From Burkholderiales bacterium RIFOXYD12_FULL_59_19 (GTDB taxonomy: Bacteria; Pseudomonadota; Gammaproteobacteria; Burkholderiales; Burkholderiaceae_C): a DNA stretch of 38,554 nucleotides. Positions 34,619-38,554 of this stretch are shown piece after piece. A model generated the notes under the pieces. That model was not told where the DNA came from. It saw nothing but the letters and a program-made list of their open reading frames with translations, and did no database searches. Position 1 is the stretch's first letter, and each line of letters begins with the position of its first letter. The position numbers were made by a program, and so were the translations under genes. Location: positions 1-38,554 of the forward strand of contig MESQ01000037.1 of assembly GCA_001771065.1 (NCBI GenBank), read 5' to 3'.

Positions 34619-35652
34619 GATTTTTTATAAGGAAATGTCACTCTAACCCTTGTATTTCCTGCGCAAGCAGCTATAAATTCAAGAGTTCCCAATGGGCCGT
34701 ACAGGGTGCTCAGTCGGTCGCGCACCTGGGCCAGGCCAAAGCCTGCCGGGCACTCAGCTTCCGGCAGGCCCACACCGGTGTCGTGCACTTCCAATACCAG
34801 ATTGGACCCTTCCAGTCGGGCGTTTACGGTGACGCTGCCGCCCTCTATCTTTGACTCCAGTCCGTGCTGGATGGCGTTTTCCACCAGCGGCTGCAGCAAC
34901 AGGGCCGGCACGGGGGCATTGGCCAGTTCAGGTGGCATCTCCAACACGTAACGCAAGCGTGACCCCATGCGCACAGCCATTAGTTCAAAGTAGTCACGCA
35001 GGCGGTCAAACTCGGTTTGCAACGGGTGCAGGGTGGTGCGTGATGAACTCAGTGTGGCGCGAAGGTAGGCCACCATGTGATCAAGCATGTGTTGCGCCTG
35101 CTCGGGGTTGTGGGCAATCAGGGCCCGCAGGTTGGCCAGGGTGTTGAACAGCATGTGGGGCTCCAACTGGCTTTGCAGCAGTTTGAGCTGAAATTCGGCG
35201 GCCTGGCGCTGAGCGGTTTCTGCTTGGGTCTGGGTGCGGGCCATTTCCTCACGGGCTTTGGCAAGCTGCAGACGGCTGAAGAAAAAATAGGTGATCACGC
35301 CACCGGCTGCCAGGCTGACCAGCAAAAAACCAAGTGCTTTCTGGGGTTGTTTGACCCAGTAGTCGTAACCCGAATGGGCCAGCAGCTTGCCTGCCAGCCC
35401 GGTGCCTGCCAGATAGCCCATCACCACACACAGCGGCACCAGCCAGAACAGGCGTCGCCACTGGGTGGTGTAGTCGGGAATCAGCTTGTATTGGCCGACA
35501 TCGATCAGCAGCCAGATGCTCAACCCAATGCACTGTGAATACACCAGGTTGCTGAAAAAGTCATGCTCACCAAAGGCGGTAATGCCCAGGGCAATGGCGG
35601 TGTTAAAGGCTGCAGCTTGCAGACCGCGCTGGAATGTGGGGAAGGATCTCAT
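34615..35652 (-). CDS. LytS-like sensor histidine kinase
   Basis: A 345-aa membrane kinase from ATG 35652. Four hydrophobic segments (about residues 12-30, 38-55, 72-92, 112-130) precede a coiled coil (AKAREEMARTQTQAETAQRQ) and the His_kinase domain with LEPHMLFNTLANLRAL (the phospho-His) and an ATPase portion with PALLLQPLVENAIQHG and GVGL. Its C-terminus (EFIAACAGNTRVRVTF) is encoded by an interspersed repeat. The stop overlaps the regulator start. Signal unknown; it and the LytTR regulator form a complete two-component system. Confidence 0.9.
   Translation of the reverse strand: MRSFPTFQRGLQAAAFNTAIALGITAFGEHDFFSNLVYSQCIGLSIWLLIDVGQYKLIPDYTTQWRRLFWLVPLCVVMGYLAGTGLAGKLLAHSGYDYWVKQPQKALGFLLVSLAAGGVITYFFFSRLQLAKAREEMARTQTQAETAQRQAAEFQLKLLQSQLEPHMLFNTLANLRALIAHNPEQAQHMLDHMVAYLRATLSSSRTTLHPLQTEFDRLRDYFELMAVRMGSRLRYVLEMPPELANAPVPALLLQPLVENAIQHGLESKIEGGSVTVNARLEGSNLVLEVHDTGVGLPEAECPAGFGLAQVRDRLSTLYGPLGTLEFIAACAGNTRVRVTFPYKKS
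34641..34680 (-). repeat. Interspersed repeat, copy 4, inside the histidine kinase 3' end
   Basis: On the minus strand GAATTTATAGCTGCTTGCGC continues into AGGAAATACAAGGGTTAGAG, matching the core and right half of copy 2. It encodes part of the kinase's C-terminal tail. The residues still fit the last strand of an HATPase domain, so the insertion has been tolerated. Confidence 0.65.
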
Positions 35653-35799
35653 GGCCGCTTGATTGTGCCGTGCCGGGTGCGCGCAGCAAAAAATTTGCGA
35701 CAAACGACTGCGTACAAGGTGCGAAATGCCAGCACCAGTAGTCAGCAACAACGGTTTCGACTTCTGCCTGGGACCAATCCATACGCACCCCAAAACTAC

Positions 35800-35874
35800 T
35801 TTCATTAAATTGCCTGGAGAATAGCCTACAGGCTGGTTTGCACCAGGAATCGGATGATTTGTTGCTTAATGAAA
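35800..35874. other. Inverted repeat TTTCATTAA...TTAATGAAA in the gap between kinase and LysR genes
   Basis: Nine-base arms (35800-35808 and 35866-35874) are separated by 57 bases that contain a smaller palindrome AGCCT-AC-AGGCT (35824-35835). The gap (35653-35911) holds no gene I can support; the kinase promoter should be here, and the LysR gene ends here on the same strand. Confidence 0.35.
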
Positions 35875-35911
35875 ACGAGTGGCCTCAAATCCCAACGCAA
35901 CGCCGGGCAGC

Positions 35912-36838
35912 TTACGGGATGGACATGGCGGGTTGCTCAAACTCGGCCAGCCACTGCGCCCAATAGTCAATGCAGGCACGGATTTTTGGCAGGCGGTGGC
36001 GCTCTTGCAGCATCACGGCATAGATCGGCACCCGCGGGCTGTCAAAGTATGCGCTCAGCAGCGGCACCAGGGCACCACAGGCCACCAGCGGGCGGGCCAA
36101 CAAGTCCATCAGTCGTCCAATGCCCACGCCCTGCTGCACCAGGCTCAGCGTCACGGCCGAGTTGTCGGTGCGCGTCTGTCCACTCACTTCAAAAACACCT
36201 GCGCTTTTGCGCCCCGGCTCGGGCTTGAGCGGCCAGCGGTTGTGATTGGCGTTGACGCTGCTGGCAATCAGGTGGTGCCGGGCCAACGCGTCCGGGTGTT
36301 GGGGCGTGCCGCAGCGCGCCAGGTAACTTGGCGCGGCGTAGAGCGAGCGGCTGTAATCACCGATCTGCCGCGCCACCAGGGTATCGCTGTTGGGCGTGCC
36401 GGTGCGGATGGCAATGTCAATGCCGTCACGGGCCATGTCGACCATGCGGTCATCGGCGGCAATGTCAATGTGCAATTGTGGGTGGCACTGGTACAAGCCG
36501 TTCAAGCTGGGGGCCAACACCATCTGGGCCAGCAAGGGGCTCACGGCCACCCGCACCCAGCCGCTGGGGCCGCTGAGCTTGCCGGTGAGTTCGCCCGCCA
36601 GCTCGTCCTTTGTAGCCAGCAACTGGTGGCCATAATTCAAAAAGGTGTCGCCCTCGTCCGTCAGGCTCAGGCCGTGGGTGCTGCGGTGTAACAGGCGCAC
36701 TTTGGCCGCCGCCTCCAGCCGGGCCAGTGAACGGGTGACCTGACTGACGGGCACATTGCGCTCCCGCGCAGCCGCCGACAAGCTGCCCAGCTCGGCAATG
36801 CGGATGAACAGGGCGATGTCGTCAAGGTTGAGCTGCAT
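35912..36838 (-). CDS. LysR-family transcriptional regulator
   Basis: A 308-aa regulator. The N-terminal winged helix (about residues 1-62) reads LDDIALFIRIAELGSLSAAA, then VPVSQVTRSLARLE and the LLHRSTHGLSLTDEG wing. The effector-binding domain follows, with GWVRVAVSPLLAQ, DGIDIAIRTG and a YAAPSYLARCGTP stretch, typical of the CrgA-like group. Standard length. It is divergent from the small gene at 36957 across a 118-base gap that contains a strong palindrome, so it probably controls that gene and itself. The inducer is not predictable. Confidence 0.92.
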   Translation of the reverse strand: MQLNLDDIALFIRIAELGSLSAAARERNVPVSQVTRSLARLEAAAKVRLLHRSTHGLSLTDEGDTFLNYGHQLLATKDELAGELTGKLSGPSGWVRVAVSPLLAQMVLAPSLNGLYQCHPQLHIDIAADDRMVDMARDGIDIAIRTGTPNSDTLVARQIGDYSRSLYAAPSYLARCGTPQHPDALARHHLIASSVNANHNRWPLKPEPGRKSAGVFEVSGQTRTDNSAVTLSLVQQGVGIGRLMDLLARPLVACGALVPLLSAYFDSPRVPIYAVMLQERHRLPKIRACIDYWAQWLAEFEQPAMSIP

Positions 36839-36861
36839 GGCTGGATTTTGACTTGGTATTG

Positions 36862-36892
36862 CAATAAATGCAAAACCAATTTGGTTTTATTG
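36862..36892. promoter_or_regulatory. Palindrome AAAACCA-ATT-TGGTTTT, candidate LysR operator
   Basis: Perfect 7-base arms (36872-36878 and 36882-36888) around three bases, extended by CAATA and TATTG at the outside (36862-36866, 36888-36892). It lies in the divergent gap 24 bases from the LysR start, the usual place for a LysR-type site. Function is by position. Confidence 0.5.
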
Positions 36893-36956
36893 CCATTTCC
36901 ATGCATTGGCTAAGTCAATACAGTTCAAACCATCGACACCCCACATGGAGTACCCC

Positions 36957-37175
36957 ATGAACAACCCAGCCTTGAATACCGCCACCCAACACCGCCTGCA
37001 CGACCTGGCCAAAGCAGAAGCTGAGCGCTTACGCCGCCAAGCCATACACGATTTTGCGAACGAGACAGTCGATGAATTCTGGCGCGGGGCCGATGCGATC
37101 TGGCAACGTGGTCAGACCACAGCCGAACGCAGTGCCACCCGTTTGCACGCCCGGCTGGCGCGGCGCGCAAGTTAG
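36957..37175 (+). CDS. Small hypothetical protein
   Basis: A 72-aa soluble, strongly basic and helical protein (LHDLAKAEAERLRRQAIHDF, then DEFWRGADAIWQRG, ending ARLARRAS). ATG 36957 has TGGAG six bases upstream; earlier ATGs in frame lack this. No signal peptide, membrane segment or known motif. It is divergent from the LysR gene and probably under its control. I cannot assign a function. Confidence 0.65.
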   Translation: MNNPALNTATQHRLHDLAKAEAERLRRQAIHDFANETVDEFWRGADAIWQRGQTTAERSATRLHARLARRAS

Positions 37176-37212
37176 CGTGTGCTGCGGCCAAGGGCCAGGT
37201 TTGCCCGCGTGC

Positions 37213-37854
37213 TTACGCGGTCGGGCGGCGCAGCGCCAGCAGGGCGGCACCGAAGGAAATAAAAACCGAGCCGACAACGCGGTTAACCCATTTGGCAAAG
37301 TTCGGTTTCACCAACAACGACTTGGCACTCCCGGCCACCAGCGCATAACCCAATAGCGTGATGAACGACAAGGCCATGAAGATGCCGGTAAGCACAAAAA
37401 ATTGCGGCAACAGTGGGGCTGCGGCATTGACAAATTGGGGAAACAAGGCAGTGAAGAACAGAATCGGTTTGGGATTGGTTGCGGCCAGAAGAAAGCCTTC
37501 CCGGTACAGCCTGCGTGGGCTTGAACTTGCGCCGCCATCAGAAAGCGCGGACGGCGTGCTCACCACCGAGCTGCGGCCCAGCAAGTGGCGAAGGCCCACA
37601 TAAAACAGGTAGAGCGCCCCCAGCGTCTTGACGACCCCGAACAAAAGCGCCGAAGACATCAGCAGCACACCCAGCCCGAGCATGGCCGTCGCAGAGAGCA
37701 CAAAAATCCCCGTGATGTTGCCCAGCGAGGACCAGAGGGTTGCACGCACACCAAATGCCGCGCCATTGCGCAAGGCCAGAAGAATGGCCGGGCCAGGGCT
37801 GACGATTGCCAGCCAAGCGACCGCCGTGTAACTCAAAATTGTCTCGATACTCAC
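37213..37854 (-). CDS. LysE/RhtB-family amino acid exporter
   Basis: A 213-aa membrane protein with about six helices. The family pattern is clear: WLAIVSPGPAILLALRNGAAFG near the N-terminus, GALYLFYVGLRHLL, GFLLAATNPKPILFFTALFPQF and a C-terminal VGSVFISFGAAL. LysE/RhtB proteins export amino acids or derivatives such as homoserine, threonine or lysine in exchange for protons; the substrate here is unknown. It is convergent with the small gene at 36957-37175 and divergent from the VOC gene. Confidence 0.9.
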   Translation of the reverse strand: MSIETILSYTAVAWLAIVSPGPAILLALRNGAAFGVRATLWSSLGNITGIFVLSATAMLGLGVLLMSSALLFGVVKTLGALYLFYVGLRHLLGRSSVVSTPSALSDGGASSSPRRLYREGFLLAATNPKPILFFTALFPQFVNAAAPLLPQFFVLTGIFMALSFITLLGYALVAGSAKSLLVKPNFAKWVNRVVGSVFISFGAALLALRRPTA

Positions 37855-37943
37855 AAGCGTCTCTCCAGCTAAATGTAGAACCCCACCAGACGATTATCAC
37901 CGGACAACGATCACCAAGCTGCTGTGGTTACCCGGCCCGCCAC

Positions 37944-37967
37944 CCTGCTGACACCACGCTGTCAGCA
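37944..37967. other. Perfect 9-bp hairpin before the VOC gene
   Basis: CTGCTGACA and TGTCAGCAG pair around the loop CCACGC, 49 bases before the VOC start. There is no T-run, so it is not a classical terminator. It could be an operator or a leader structure in the divergent LysE/VOC gap. Confidence 0.35.
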
Positions 37968-38015
37968 GCCCCGCCGCATTATCAAGGCCTCTTTAACTCA
38001 CAGGAATAACTCCTC

Positions 38016-38393
38016 ATGAAAAACGCCATCAACTGGTTTGAAATCAGCACCTCCGATCTGGACAAGGCCCAGGCTTTTTACGAGGCCGTGCTGGGCCGCA
38101 CTTTGCGCCGCGAGGCCATGGGGCCATCGCGCTTGGCGGTGTTTCCCTATGACCCGGCCGAAGGTGGCGTGGGTGGTGCGCTGCTGACTGACCCCAGCGC
38201 CCCCAAGCCGGGCAGCGGTGGCACGCTGGTGTATCTGGATGCATCCCCCTCGCTGGACGCGGTGCTGGCACGGGTCACACCCGCAGGCGGCCAAGTGGCC
38301 CTGCCACGCCATGCTTTGCCACCGGGCATGGGGTTCTATGCCCACATTGTGGACCTGGACGGCAACCGCGTGGGTTTACATGCCCTGAACTGA
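38016..38393 (+). CDS. VOC-family (glyoxalase-like) protein
   Basis: A 125-aa single-domain protein of the vicinal oxygen chelate fold. It starts NWFEISTSDLDKAQAFYEAVLG, the first beta-alpha-beta unit, and ends GFYAHIVDLDGNRVGLHAL, the second. Such proteins include glyoxalases, dioxygenases and resistance proteins, and many have no known substrate. ATG 38016 follows an AGGA some ten bases upstream. It stands alone on the plus strand before the WYL regulator; the enzymatic role cannot be told. Confidence 0.88.
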   Translation: MKNAINWFEISTSDLDKAQAFYEAVLGRTLRREAMGPSRLAVFPYDPAEGGVGGALLTDPSAPKPGSGGTLVYLDASPSLDAVLARVTPAGGQVALPRHALPPGMGFYAHIVDLDGNRVGLHALN

Positions 38394-38471
38394 TCCAAGG
38401 AGCGGGTCGCCTGTTCTGGCCGCAACCGGCTGGCTCTATCATGCACACTGCCCTACTTCCACACCTTCAGC

Positions 38472-38554
38472 ATGCGCCGCGCCGACCGCCTGTTTCAAAT
38501 TGTCCAGCTCATCCGTGGGCGGCGTTTGACCACGGCTGCATTTCTGGCGCAGCG
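38472..38554 (+). CDS. YafY/WYL-type transcriptional regulator, N-terminus (partial)
   Basis: Starts at ATG 38472 and runs off the right edge. The visible 27 residues, MRRADRLFQIVQLIRGRRL then TTAAFLAQ, are the classical N-terminal winged helix of DeoR/YafY-like regulators that carry a WYL domain. Only the HTH start is seen, so the WYL part is inferred from the family. Confidence 0.75.
   Translation, partial: MRRADRLFQIVQLIRGRRLTTAAFLAQ

Noticed and set aside
1..38554. tRNA, rRNA, CRISPR arrays, insertion sequences, integrase genes, phage genes
   Set aside because: Looked for and not seen; no transposase motifs, regularly spaced repeats or cloverleaf-like conserved tRNA sequences were noticed by eye.

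Overview
The window looks like a chromosomal segment of a betaproteobacterium of the Comamonadaceae, in the Rhodoferax/Polaromonas neighbourhood. I infer this from the gene types (a tandem glycine riboswitch before gcvTHP, LysR and LysE genes, CHASE2 cyclase, fused gcvP) and from a short interspersed repeat (core ATAGCTGYTTKCGC) that I recognise from that family. No rRNA, tRNA, CRISPR array or insertion sequence was seen. Both ends cut through genes: the 3' end of an ETF-ubiquinone oxidoreductase gene on the left and the start of a YafY/WYL-type regulator gene on the right.

Layout. 1-952: end of the ETF-QO gene, a terminator, and a Phd/VapC-type toxin-antitoxin pair. 1056-4502: a LolD/FtsX-type ABC transporter with a small Cys/His periplasmic protein and two DUF3299-like proteins, probably metal (zinc) related. 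4616-9429: glycine riboswitch and glycine cleavage operon gcvT-gcvH-gcvP. 9446-10521: FecR-domain protein and OmpA-like lipoprotein, meeting tail to tail with 10523-13319, a CHASE2 nucleotide cyclase and a cyclic-nucleotide-binding protein. An HD-type hydrolase (13413-14777) is divergent from these two. 14797-21707: two opposed thiol-redox/permease modules around a Crp-family regulator and a SigZ-like ECF sigma factor. The left module is damaged: its permease carries a 1-nt deletion and an in-frame stop.

21812-29046: a large REC-REC-PAS-GGDEF-EAL protein and a 1323-aa hybrid histidine kinase, flanked by a broken SGNH-hydrolase gene and by what looks like the tail of a cation-diffusion-facilitator gene. 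This suggests the signalling pair was inserted here. 29051-33746: a five-gene envelope transport operon (helical-repeat periplasmic protein, ABC ATPase, FtsX-type permease, LolA-like carrier, outer-membrane barrel), convergent with a LytS/LytR-type two-component pair (33767-35652). 35912-38554: LysR regulator, a small unknown gene, a LysE-type exporter, a VOC-family protein and the start of the WYL regulator.

The best candidates for undescribed biology are the five-gene envelope export cluster with its own two-component system, the duplicated permease/mini-thioredoxin/CcdA cluster with its own sigma factor, and the compact cyclase/cNMP-receptor/HD-hydrolase island. A lesser curiosity is the interspersed repeat, which also lies inside the coding sequence of both LytS/LytR-type genes.
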